A stretch of DNA of 52,092 nt. Origin: Rhodobacteraceae bacterium Alg231-04. Its GTDB lineage: Bacteria; Pseudomonadota; Alphaproteobacteria; Rhodobacterales; Rhodobacteraceae. Below, in pieces: positions 8,471 to 16,348 of the stretch. The notes below the pieces were generated by a model that was not told the origin of the DNA, ran no database searches, and saw only the letters and a program-made list of their open reading frames with translations. Both the position numbers and the translations under genes were made by a program. The first letter of the stretch is position 1. Each line of letters starts with the position of its first letter. The stretch covers positions 1 through 52,092 of the forward strand of contig FREY01000019.1 of NCBI GenBank assembly GCA_900143635.1, given 5' to 3'.

Positions 8471-10002
8471 AGACCTGCCGCTAGATCCAGTAGCGCCTCC
8501 ACTTCTGCCACCGGAACGCCAAGGTTGGAGCCGCCGAATTCCGGCAGAATGGCCGAATTTACTGCCACCACCCGCCCGTGCACATTCAACACCGGCCCGC
8601 CACTGCCGCCATGGGTGGTTTCAGCATCATAGACCACCGCCGAGATGGTCTGGCGCCCGACAATTCCCCGGCTTGCCAGCGGCGTGATAAACCCCTCCGC
8701 CGCCAGTCTTTCAGAAACGCTCCAAAAATCTGCGTCCTGCGACGCCTGTAGCGCGGTGATGAACGCCTGCCCGGTCTGCGCGATCATTGACCTCAGCCCG
8801 GCCGGATAGCCCATGACGATCACCTCGTCGCCCTGCGAAGGAAGGGATTTTGCAGATTGCAGCCCCACCGGCACCGCGCCACCATCTTGCCGTCGCAAGA
8901 CAGCCAGATCCGAGGTCTCGCTGGCCGCCACCAATACCACCGGCACCGGCAGCACCTCTCCCGGCAGGTAGCTGACGAATTTCAGCATCACGGCCTGCAA
9001 CCCGCCGCCAAATTCTGAGGCTGCAGTGCTTTCCTCCCATGGCAAAGCCACATGGCGGTTGGTCACCATGAGGCCCGCTTCACCTGCAAAAAAACCCGTG
9101 CCGGTGAACTGCATTTCAACCTGCGGACCATCGCCTTCCAGCGTCAGCAGAGGCCGCCCGCGCGGCGTCAACAGCGGCATCCCATCAGGGCCCGAGGCAT
9201 GACGCAGCATCCGGCCGCTGTCACGGTCCCGAAACCCGTATGTGCCCTGCAAAAACGCCACCGCAGGCCGGGCCGCGGCCACGACCCGCGCGCCAAATCC
9301 GCTGCGCTCTTCCAGATGTTCCAGGCGCGAGACATTGGCCTCCAGCCGCCGTTGCAGCGCGTTTAACTCGGCCGGAGTCAGCGCGTCAGCCCTCGCATCC
9401 ACCAAATCTGCAGCCACGGTTTCAAGCTGCAAATCAGCAGCGCGCAAATCCTGTTGCAGACGTTGGTTCAGCAAATTCTGCTGATAGGCCAGCAATGCGA
9501 ACCCCGCCAGTGCCATGATGACCGTGACACGGAACAGAATGCCGGTTTCCTTGGCCAACCGTCCAGCCAGCGCCATTGCTGCACGGCAGATCCGCCGGAC
9601 CATCGGCTGGCGGCTGACGCGCAGATAGGCCACCACATCGCCAAGGATCTCCTGCACCGGTTTTTGCCCCGGTGCACCTTCCGAGAAAAATCGTGCCCGG
9701 CACAGCGGACCGGTCTCTCCAAACTCAACAGTGTCGCCATTTCGCAGCCTGCCACCAATCACCTTTTCGCCATTGATCCAAACGGGTGGCCCGCTCTCAA
9801 AGGTTTGTATTTCATAGTCCGCACCGGACCTGTGCAGCCGCGCCACTAGCCCCTCCGGTGGCGCCCCGGCGGTGCTTTCGGCAATGTGGATCAGGCAGCC
9901 GTCCTGCAGCGTGACATCCAGCGCCGAGGCGGTCAGCCAGGTCATGCAACCCCGGTCAGCACCTGTCATATGCTCCAATGCAACTGCGGCAGGTTCCTCC
10001 AT
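8467..10002 (-). CDS. Membrane-anchored trypsin-like serine protease with N-terminal FHA-like domain
   Basis: A 511-residue protein. Residues about 20-105 look like a divergent forkhead-associated (FHA) domain, ending WINGEKVIGGRLRNGDTVEF. One transmembrane helix follows (about 155-174), then a coiled coil (about 175-232), then an S1-type protease domain (about 285-505). The catalytic triad is visible: H317 (TNRHVAL), D365 (SDLAVL) and S467 (THGGSGGPV). The predicted topology puts the FHA-like part in the cytoplasm and the protease in the periplasm, suggesting signalling across the membrane. The FHA assignment is weaker than the protease call because the usual phosphothreonine-binding residues are not obvious. 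AGGAGG lies about 10 bases before the ATG. Confidence 0.85.
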   Translation of the reverse strand: MEEPAAVALEHMTGADRGCMTWLTASALDVTLQDGCLIHIAESTAGAPPEGLVARLHRSGADYEIQTFESGPPVWINGEKVIGGRLRNGDTVEFGETGPLCRARFFSEGAPGQKPVQEILGDVVAYLRVSRQPMVRRICRAAMALAGRLAKETGILFRVTVIMALAGFALLAYQQNLLNQRLQQDLRAADLQLETVAADLVDARADALTPAELNALQRRLEANVSRLEHLEERSGFGARVVAAARPAVAFLQGTYGFRDRDSGRMLRHASGPDGMPLLTPRGRPLLTLEGDGPQVEMQFTGTGFFAGEAGLMVTNRHVALPWEESTAASEFGGGLQAVMLKFVSYLPGEVLPVPVVLVAASETSDLAVLRRQDGGAVPVGLQSAKSLPSQGDEVIVMGYPAGLRSMIAQTGQAFITALQASQDADFWSVSERLAAEGFITPLASRGIVGRQTISAVVYDAETTHGGSGGPVLNVHGRVVAVNSAILPEFGGSNLGVPVAEVEALLDLAAGL

Positions 10003-10173
10003 CGGTGCTAAGCCTCCTTCGCGCCATTTTGGCCGATCACCTAGAACTCTAGGGCATCGCCCCCCTGATCCAACGCGCGCGGATGCAAAATATTGTTAGT
10101 CTGCGTGTTCCAAACCTTGCCTTTAGCGTCCAAATCGTGTCCCTGAGGGCAACAAACACTAGGGAACAGCCAT
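10003..10173. other. Divergent promoter region between the FHA-protease gene and ilvD
   Basis: A 171-base spacer that must hold the promoters of both genes. No clear operator or attenuator could be picked out by eye. ilvD has only a weak ribosome binding site (AGGGAACAG, about 9 bases before its ATG). Confidence 0.4.
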
Positions 10174-12024
10174 ATGCCGATGTACCGATCCAGAACCTCA
10201 ACCCACGGACGCAACATGGCGGGCGCGCGCGGACTGTGGCGCGCGACCGGTATGACCGATGATGACTTTGGCAAGCCGATCATCGCCATCGTCAATTCCT
10301 TCACCCAATTTGTCCCCGGCCACGTGCACCTCAAGGACCTCGGCCAGATGGTTGCGCGCGAAGTCGAGGCCGCTGGCGGCGTGGCAAAAGAGTTCAACAC
10401 CATTGCGGTGGATGACGGTATCGCCATGGGTCACGATGGTATGCTCTATTCGCTGCCCTCGCGCGAAATCATCGCCGACTCGGTCGAATATATGGTCAAC
10501 GCTCACTGTGCGGACGCCATGGTCTGCATTTCCAACTGCGACAAGATCACACCGGGCATGATGATGGCTGCCATGCGCCTGAACATTCCGGTGATCTTTG
10601 TCTCCGGCGGTCCGATGGAGGCCGGCAAGGTCGATATCGAAGGGCTCGACATGCATAAGGTCGATCTGGTCGATGCCATGGTCGCCGCCGCCAGCGAAAC
10701 GCTGACGGACGCACAGGTTCAGGAAATCGAAGAAAACGCCTGCCCGACCTGCGGCTCCTGCTCGGGCATGTTCACCGCCAACTCGATGAACTGTCTGGCC
10801 GAGGCATTGGGTCTGGCCCTGCCCGGCAACGGCTCCACGCTTGCCACGCACGCAGACCGCAAGAACCTGTTCCTTGAGGCCGGCCGCAAGATCGTCGACA
10901 TCACCAAGCGTCACTATGTGGGTGAGGAAAAAGGCCTGCTGCCGCGCGAAATCGCCACGTTTGAAGCCTTCGAGAACGCCATGAGCCTGGACATCGCCAT
11001 GGGCGGGTCGACCAACACAGTTCTGCATCTGCTGGCCATCGCCAGCGAGGGCAAGGTCGACTTCACCATGACCGACATGGACCGGCTCAGCCGTCAGGTG
11101 CCTTGCCTGTGCAAAGTCGCGCCCAATATCGCCAACGTGCATATGGAAGACGTGCACCGCGCCGGCGGCATCTTCTCCATCCTGGGCGAACTGTCTCGCG
11201 CGGGCCTGCTGCATAACGATGTCCACACTGTGCACACCTCCACCATGGGCGAGGCCATCGCCAAATGGGACGTCAAAGTCGCCAACAACCCGGAGGCGGA
11301 ATCGCTGTTCAAAGCGGCCCCCGGCGGCGTGCGCACAACACAAGCGTTCAGCCAGGCCAATCGTTTCAAGGAACTGGACGTAGACCGCGAAGGCGGCGTC
11401 ATCCGCTCCAAGGAACACGCCTTCAGCCAGGACGGCGGCCTTGCGGTTCTGTTCGGCAATATCGCGCTGGACGGCTGTATCGTGAAAACGGCCGGCGTGG
11501 ATGAGAGCATCCTCAAATTCACCGGTTCCGCCTACGTCTGTGAAAGCCAGGACGCCGCGGTCAGCGACATCCTGACCGGCAAGGTCAAGGAAGGCGACGT
11601 TGTTGTCATCCGCTACGAAGGCCCGCGCGGCGGCCCCGGCATGCAGGAAATGCTCTACCCGACCAGCTATCTGAAATCCAAAGGCCTCGGCAAAGCCTGC
11701 GCGCTGCTGACCGACGGGCGTTTCTCCGGCGGCACCTCCGGCCTGTCCATCGGCCACGTCTCCCCGGAAGCGGCCGAAGGCGGCACCATCGGGCTGGTCC
11801 AGCACGGTGACGCGATCGAGATCGACATCCCCAACCGCTCGATCCATCTGGCGGTCTCGGACGAGGAACTGGCACAGCGCCGCGCCGCACAGGACGAAGC
11901 GGGCTGGAAACCGGCCACATCGCGCAAGCGCAAAGTCTCCACCGCGCTCAAAGCCTATGGTCTGCTCGCCACGTCAGCTGCCAAAGGCGCAGTGCGCGCC
12001 CTGCCCGACGATTACGACAGCTAA
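10174..12024 (+). CDS. ilvD: Dihydroxy-acid dehydratase
   Basis: A 616-residue IlvD, the dehydratase that converts 2,3-dihydroxy-isovalerate and 2,3-dihydroxy-3-methylvalerate to the 2-oxo acids of valine/leucine and isoleucine synthesis. It starts [26 protein letters not shown], as in the long (E. coli-type) form. The iron-sulfur ligands are visible in [10 protein letters not shown] (near 127) and [20 protein letters not shown] (about 190-210). GRFSGG lies near 520. Length is normal. The gene stands alone with its own terminator. leuCD and leuB, which use the same pathway, are about 31-37 kb downstream in the window. Confidence 0.98.
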   Translation: MPMYRSRTSTHGRNMAGARGLWRATGMTDDDFGKPIIAIVNSFTQFVPGHVHLKDLGQMVAREVEAAGGVAKEFNTIAVDDGIAMGHDGMLYSLPSREIIADSVEYMVNAHCADAMVCISNCDKITPGMMMAAMRLNIPVIFVSGGPMEAGKVDIEGLDMHKVDLVDAMVAAASETLTDAQVQEIEENACPTCGSCSGMFTANSMNCLAEALGLALPGNGSTLATHADRKNLFLEAGRKIVDITKRHYVGEEKGLLPREIATFEAFENAMSLDIAMGGSTNTVLHLLAIASEGKVDFTMTDMDRLSRQVPCLCKVAPNIANVHMEDVHRAGGIFSILGELSRAGLLHNDVHTVHTSTMGEAIAKWDVKVANNPEAESLFKAAPGGVRTTQAFSQANRFKELDVDREGGVIRSKEHAFSQDGGLAVLFGNIALDGCIVKTAGVDESILKFTGSAYVCESQDAAVSDILTGKVKEGDVVVIRYEGPRGGPGMQEMLYPTSYLKSKGLGKACALLTDGRFSGGTSGLSIGHVSPEAAEGGTIGLVQHGDAIEIDIPNRSIHLAVSDEELAQRRAAQDEAGWKPATSRKRKVSTALKAYGLLATSAAKGAVRALPDDYDS

Positions 12025-12050
12025 GCAAGCCGCCACAGCAAAACCAAAGA

Positions 12051-12079
12051 GCCCCGGAGCATCACACTCCGGGGCTTTT
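12051..12079 (+). terminator. Rho-independent terminator of ilvD
   Basis: GCCCCGGAG (12051-12059) pairs perfectly with CTCCGGGGC (12067-12075) around a 7-base loop, followed by TTTT. It begins 26 bases after the ilvD stop. Confidence 0.92.
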
Positions 12080-12109
12080 GCGTTCGGGCCCTCACGTGAA
12101 AGCCGCAGG

Positions 12110-12137
12110 TTTCATCTTTTCCAAAATACTCCGGGGG
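12110..12137. repeat. Dispersed intergenic repeat, copy A
   Basis: A stretch beginning TTTCATCTTTT and continuing through AAAATACTCC to a run of G. Close copies occur at 39512-39538 and 42198-42227. This copy lies between the convergent 3' ends of ilvD and the sulfotransferase gene. Read on the minus strand it contains GGAGTATTTTGGAAAAGATGAA, a Shine-Dalgarno-like string. Confidence 0.6.
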
Positions 12138-12209
12138 AGCGGCCCGTTAGGGCTGCGGGGGCAGCGCCCCCGTTGCGCGCTCAGCCTGTGCAGAGCACCA
12201 GCGCCGGCC

Positions 12210-13028
12210 TTAATTGCCCAGCTTTGCGTGAACCTCATCCAGATCTATCTCTCCGAAAGGCATCTTGTTGGCTGGGTTTTCAAAGTCATATTTGAACAGA
12301 TCAAAATCACGCTTGTAGATTTCATAGACCAGATGCATCGACAGATCGTCGAAGTAATCCTCAACCGGATGCGCCCTCTTGGGGCCGTGGCCTTCGCTTT
12401 CGTTGAACCGCGGGATCGCGGCCAGATCCACCGCATGCGGTGTCTCCACATTGTCGAGAACCTCCTGCATGCCGTCGTTGAAGGCCTCGGTCCAGAGGAT
12501 CTTGTCATAGGTGCCGCCGTTCCAGATGAAGGTGGACACATGGCCGGAGGTCGCGGACCAGTGAATATCTGGGTCCATCGGGCGGCGATACCGGATGGTG
12601 TCGCGGGCAAACAGCAGAAAGCGGCGGAAGCTCTGGATCTGGTCAAACTCCTGCTTGCCGTCCACACCGCCAACTTCGATGCCATATTCATAAGCCAGCT
12701 TGGGCACAAGATTGCCCCGGTAGCGTTTGCCGTTGCGCTGGATACCGCAGATCTTGTCGAAGAAGGAGCTGAGGATCCGGGTATAGGGGTTGCGCACGCA
12801 GGTGAAAGCGTAGGAATTATGCTCCTGCACGTTCCGGCTGATCAGGTCGCGGCTGTCTTCCTGGGCCCATTTGTGCATGCCGTCTTTGGAATCGTGAATG
12901 TCACCGTCAAAGAACCGGCCATGATCCGAATAAAACAGAATCTGCCCGATCGTCGAGCAGGCACATTTTGGCACCACCCGGTACACCAGGCTTTCGCTTT
13001 CCGTCATCCAAGTGCCCGGAAATCCCAT
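12210..13028 (-). CDS. Sulfotransferase family protein (Sulfotransfer_2-like)
   Basis: A 272-residue cytosolic protein. PKCACSTIGQILFY (about 19-32) matches the 5'-phosphosulfate-binding loop of carbohydrate sulfotransferases, and CVRNPYTRILSSFFDKI (about 76-92) matches the 3'-phosphate loop, so PAPS is the likely sulfate donor and a glycan the likely acceptor. The ATG at 13028 is chosen because GAGGAG lies 8 bases upstream; a longer frame exists but its extra residues are not family-like. It is divergent from a GT14 glycosyltransferase gene 149 bases away, which supports a shared role in making or modifying a surface polysaccharide. Confidence 0.85.
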   Translation of the reverse strand: MGFPGTWMTESESLVYRVVPKCACSTIGQILFYSDHGRFFDGDIHDSKDGMHKWAQEDSRDLISRNVQEHNSYAFTCVRNPYTRILSSFFDKICGIQRNGKRYRGNLVPKLAYEYGIEVGGVDGKQEFDQIQSFRRFLLFARDTIRYRRPMDPDIHWSATSGHVSTFIWNGGTYDKILWTEAFNDGMQEVLDNVETPHAVDLAAIPRFNESEGHGPKRAHPVEDYFDDLSMHLVYEIYKRDFDLFKYDFENPANKMPFGEIDLDEVHAKLGN

Positions 13029-13177
13029 TTTCTGCTCCTCGCGCTGTGCTGTTATCGCCGCCGTTCCCCGGCAATCTGCCATCCCAGCGTTAAAACCGGA
13101 ACAATTAGGTTTATTCAGCCCCGCTTCCCCTTTATCAAGAGAACAATAATAGAAATCAGGGCAGTGTTGTCTCCGAA

Positions 13178-14758
13178 ATGGCAAAAATTGCGTATATCCT
13201 GCTCTGCCACAAAGACCCTGAGGCAATCATCCAGCAAGCCGAACGGCTTACCGCTGTCGGCGACTGCATGTCGATCCATTTCGATGCAAATGCCAGCCCC
13301 CGCGCCTTTGAGGAAATCCGCACCGCACTGGCGGAAAACCCCAATGTCACCTTTGCCCGCAAGCGGATCAAATGCGGCTGGGGAGAATGGTCGCTGGTTC
13401 AGGCAACCTTGAATGCGGTTGAAGCCGCGGTAGAGGCCTTTCCGCGCGCGACCCATTTCTACATGCTGTCGGGTGATTGCATGGCGGTCAAAACAGCCGA
13501 ATACGCCCATGACTTTCTCGACCGGCACGATTGCGATTTCATCGAAAGCTTTGATTTCTTCGAAAGCGACTGGATCAAGACCGGCATGAAAGAAGAGCGG
13601 CTGATCTACCGCCACTTCTTTAACGAACGCAACAACAAGAAGCTGTTCTATGCCGCAGTCGAGCTGCAACGACGGCTGGGGCTGAAGCGTGAAATACCTG
13701 CCGACATTCAGGTCCAGATCGGCAGCCAGTGGTGGTGCCTGCGGCGCCGAACAGTGGAGTGGATACTCGACTTCACCCGCAAGCGGCGTGACGTCATGCG
13801 GTTCTTCGCCACCACCTGGATCCCGGATGAGACCTTTTTCCAGACCCTTGTCCGTCATCTGGTGCCAGAGGCCGAAATTCAGACCCGAACCCTGACTTTC
13901 CTGATGTTCTCGGACTACGGAATGCCGGTCACATTCCACAATGATCACTATGATCTTCTGCTGAGCCAGGATTTCCTGTTTGCCCGCAAGATCAGCCCCG
14001 ATGCAAAAGAGCTGCGGGCCCGGTTGGGTCGCCTTTATGCCCGGCGTGATGTGGATTTTCAGATCTCCAACGAAGGTCGTGACCTATATAAATTCCTGGC
14101 CGGGCGCGGCCGCATTGGCCGTCGGTTCGGTGTGCGTTTCTGGGAGGCCGAAAGCACCCTTGGCCGCGAGCGCGAATTGCTGATCGTGGTTTCCAAGAAA
14201 TGGCATGTGGCCAAGCGACTGCTGGAGCAGATCCGCAAGGTCAGCAATGTCCCTGCCATTGAGTATATGTTCAACGAAGAAGGCTGCCCGCTACCCGATC
14301 TCGGGGGCATTCAGTCCACCGTGGCCAAACGTCACCGTCACCGCCGCGCCCTGATGCGGATGCTGTTTGACTATTTCGACAGCAATCAGTTGATCGTCTG
14401 CATTGATCCGGGCAGCGTCGATCTGCTGCAGGACTTCGCCGGCGACAGGGCTACCACCCGCATCCTGCAGATGGATTGCCTTTTTTCTGACAACTACCTG
14501 ACCGGCCATGCCCGCCGCGTCGGGCTGGCAGGAGAACGCACTCCGCAGGCGACACTGGAACGGCTATTGCCCACCATCCGCAATGACATTGTGTTTGAAA
14601 GCGACCGTATCCGCGATGCCGGGTTTGCCCATTTCAGCCGCATGGAGGAGGCCGCCGACCCGGCGGCTCAGGCTGGCGCGCTCAAGGCTTTTCTACCACA
14701 GCTGACCGATGATCAAGCCCTCGATATTGCCGGAACCCACTACCTGTTTTCTGACTGA
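13178..14758 (+). CDS. GT14-family beta-1,6-N-acetylglucosaminyltransferase-like protein with C-terminal extension
   Basis: A 526-residue protein. The N-terminal part (about 1-270) resembles core-2/I-branching glycosyltransferases (family GT14): MAKIAYILLCHKDP, HFDANAS, RIKCGWGEWSLVQATLNAV, YMLSGDCMAVK and the late TWIPDETFFQT. Residues about 290-526 form a second domain that matches, from memory, the DUF5928 region seen in Rhodobacteraceae proteins; it contains LLIVVSKKWHVAKRLLEQI, reminiscent of a P-loop-free nucleotide-binding or sulfotransferase-like fold. No signal peptide or membrane helix is seen. The divergent sulfotransferase suggests a sulfated, branched exopolysaccharide or capsule. 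Confidence 0.82.
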   Translation: MAKIAYILLCHKDPEAIIQQAERLTAVGDCMSIHFDANASPRAFEEIRTALAENPNVTFARKRIKCGWGEWSLVQATLNAVEAAVEAFPRATHFYMLSGDCMAVKTAEYAHDFLDRHDCDFIESFDFFESDWIKTGMKEERLIYRHFFNERNNKKLFYAAVELQRRLGLKREIPADIQVQIGSQWWCLRRRTVEWILDFTRKRRDVMRFFATTWIPDETFFQTLVRHLVPEAEIQTRTLTFLMFSDYGMPVTFHNDHYDLLLSQDFLFARKISPDAKELRARLGRLYARRDVDFQISNEGRDLYKFLAGRGRIGRRFGVRFWEAESTLGRERELLIVVSKKWHVAKRLLEQIRKVSNVPAIEYMFNEEGCPLPDLGGIQSTVAKRHRHRRALMRMLFDYFDSNQLIVCIDPGSVDLLQDFAGDRATTRILQMDCLFSDNYLTGHARRVGLAGERTPQATLERLLPTIRNDIVFESDRIRDAGFAHFSRMEEAADPAAQAGALKAFLPQLTDDQALDIAGTHYLFSD

Positions 14759-14820
14759 TCCCAGATCGCCGCCCCCCGCCTGCACTGCGCCGCTAAAGCA
14801 GTGTCACCACACATATTGAC

Positions 14821-14838
14821 AAAACTAGTTTTATAGTT
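14821..14838. promoter_or_regulatory. Candidate ArsR operator
   Basis: AAAACTAGTTTT (14821-14832) is a perfect 12-base palindrome immediately before the ArsR gene. It overlaps TTATAGTT (14831-14838), whose exact reverse complement AACTATAA recurs at 15196-15203 just before the permease gene. A TTGACA hexamer lies at 14816-14821. The regulatory role is inferred from position and symmetry. Confidence 0.45.
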
Positions 14839-14850
14839 ATTTTGACTCGC

Positions 14851-15168
14851 ATGACACTGATCAGCCCAAATGCCCGCGCCCTTGCCGCCCTTGGCCACGA
14901 TGCCCGCCTGTCGATCTTTGGCCTGTTGGTGAAGGCCGGCGATCATGGGTTGCGGGTCAGCGACATCGGCCAGCATCTCGAAATGGCACCGTCGACATTG
15001 GCGCATCACCTGTCCGCGCTTGTAGATGCGGGGCTGGTTCTGCAAGAAAAACACGGCCGTGAGGTGTTCAACAAGGCCGATTACCCGGCGATGCACCGGG
15101 TGGTGAATTTTCTGACATCGGAATGCTGTTCCGGCGTCTCGCTCCGGGTGGAGAAAGAAACCGCCTGA
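14851..15168 (+). CDS. ArsR-family metalloregulator with C-terminal Cys pair
   Basis: A 105-residue winged-helix repressor. HTH region: DIGQHLEMAPSTLAHHLSAL (about 43-62), wing at LVLQEKHGREVFN. The C-terminus carries adjacent cysteines (TSECCSG), resembling ArsR proteins that bind trivalent arsenic through C-terminal cysteines (the A. ferrooxidans ArsR type) rather than through the classic ELCVCDL site, which is absent. The ATG at 14851 follows a palindromic AT-rich promoter without a clear Shine-Dalgarno sequence; a TTG three codons earlier is an alternative start. It is followed 51 bases later by an ArsP-type permease, so the pair is probably an inducible efflux module. Confidence 0.88.
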   Translation: MTLISPNARALAALGHDARLSIFGLLVKAGDHGLRVSDIGQHLEMAPSTLAHHLSALVDAGLVLQEKHGREVFNKADYPAMHRVVNFLTSECCSGVSLRVEKETA

Positions 15169-15219
15169 CCAAAGTGTTCTTCTGCACACTAAAACAACTA
15201 TAAATCCGGATGTTTAGAT

Positions 15220-16269
15220 ATGACTGACTCCACTGCCTCACAGACCGGACCACGGTCCCTCCTTACCAGTCTTTGGCGCGATCACAGGGTCTGGCTTGCC
15301 TCGGCGCTGATCCTGCTGCTGCTCAGCCTGTTTGACCGCAGCCAAGCAATGGACAGCGCAGAGTTTGCCAGCACGGCCCTACTGCACACCGCTCCCTATC
15401 TGTTGCTGTCCATCGGCATTGCGGCCTGGGCCGGCGCCACCGGGGCTGACAACCTTGTGGCGCGTGCCTTTACCGGCGCGCCGCTCTTGATGATCGTTCT
15501 GGGCGCTTTGGCTGGTGGGCTCTCGCCGTTTTGTTCCTGCGGGGTCATTCCGCTGATCGCCGCCTTGCTCGCCATGGGGGTGCCGCTGTCCGCTGTCATG
15601 GCCTTCTGGCTGGCCTCACCGGTGATGGACCCGTCGATGTTCTTTTTGACGGCCGGCGTTCTGGGGTTTGAATTTGCCATAGCCAAGACACTGGCGGCGC
15701 TGGCGCTGGGGCTGTTCGGCGGGCTGACGGTGCATCTGCTGGCGGGCGTTGGCGCGCTGCAGGATCCGCTGCGCGAAGGGGTCGGAAACGGCGGCTGTGG
15801 CGGCGCACGGATGCGGGCCCCCAAAGAGGTGGTCTGGCGGTTTTGGGACGTAGCTGAGCGGCGCGAAAAATTTGCCAAGACAGCCGGCAACACGACCTTG
15901 TTCCTGGCCAAATGGCTGCTCCTGGCCTTCCTCTTGGAAAGCCTGATGGTGGCATGGGTTCCAGCAGAAACCGTGACCAAAACACTGGGCGGCGAAGGGA
16001 TCGTGCCGATCATCATCGCCACATTGGTCGGAGTGCCCGCCTACCTCAACGGCTATGCGGCCCTTCCGCTGGTCGGCGGTCTGATAGGTCAGGGCATGGC
16101 GCCTGGTGCTGGTCTGGCCTTTCTGGTCGCAGGCGGCGTTACCTCCATTCCCGCCGCCATGGCGGTTTGGGCTCTGGCCCGCCCACAGGTCTTTGCCCTG
16201 TACATTGCCCTTTCGCTGACCGGTGCCTTCGCCATCGGACTGCTGTTCCAGCTCTGGAACATGATGTGA
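15220..16269 (+). CDS. ArsP/YraQ-type permease (DUF318 family)
   Basis: A 349-residue inner-membrane protein with about 8 helices and a cytoplasmic loop near 185-215 (GNGGCGGARMRAP). The hallmark SPFCSCGVIPLIAAL (about 107-121) and the second-half repeat GVPAYLNGYAALPLVGGL are those of the ArsP_1 permease family, whose studied members export trivalent organoarsenicals; related YraQ/SO_0444 proteins are linked to other metals. Pairing with an ArsR protein bearing a C-terminal Cys pair favours an arsenical, but the substrate is not proven by sequence. It converges on the cyclase gene; a 10-bp inverted repeat lies between them. Confidence 0.85.
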   Translation: MTDSTASQTGPRSLLTSLWRDHRVWLASALILLLLSLFDRSQAMDSAEFASTALLHTAPYLLLSIGIAAWAGATGADNLVARAFTGAPLLMIVLGALAGGLSPFCSCGVIPLIAALLAMGVPLSAVMAFWLASPVMDPSMFFLTAGVLGFEFAIAKTLAALALGLFGGLTVHLLAGVGALQDPLREGVGNGGCGGARMRAPKEVVWRFWDVAERREKFAKTAGNTTLFLAKWLLLAFLLESLMVAWVPAETVTKTLGGEGIVPIIIATLVGVPAYLNGYAALPLVGGLIGQGMAPGAGLAFLVAGGVTSIPAAMAVWALARPQVFALYIALSLTGAFAIGLLFQLWNMM

Positions 16270-16284
16270 TCGGACGACACTAAT

Positions 16285-16317
16285 GGCTGCGGTTTGCCTC
16301 CACCGGGAACCGCAGCC
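16285..16317. terminator. Hairpin between the convergent permease and cyclase genes
   Basis: GGCTGCGGTT (16285-16294) and AACCGCAGCC (16308-16317) are perfect 10-bp arms with a 13-base loop. No T-run follows on either strand, so it may mark a transcript end or protect 3' ends rather than act as a classic intrinsic terminator. Confidence 0.5.
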
Positions 16318-16348
16318 TCCGACCCAGTCGCCGTCCCAGCCCCAGACC

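Noticed and set aside
10198-11847. 549-codon minus-strand open frame
   Set aside because: It is the antisense of ilvD, has no recognisable domain and reflects high GC third positions.
12078-13412. 444-codon plus-strand open frame
   Set aside because: It is opposite the sulfotransferase gene, which has intact PAPS-binding motifs and a good ribosome binding site, and it runs into the GT14 gene.
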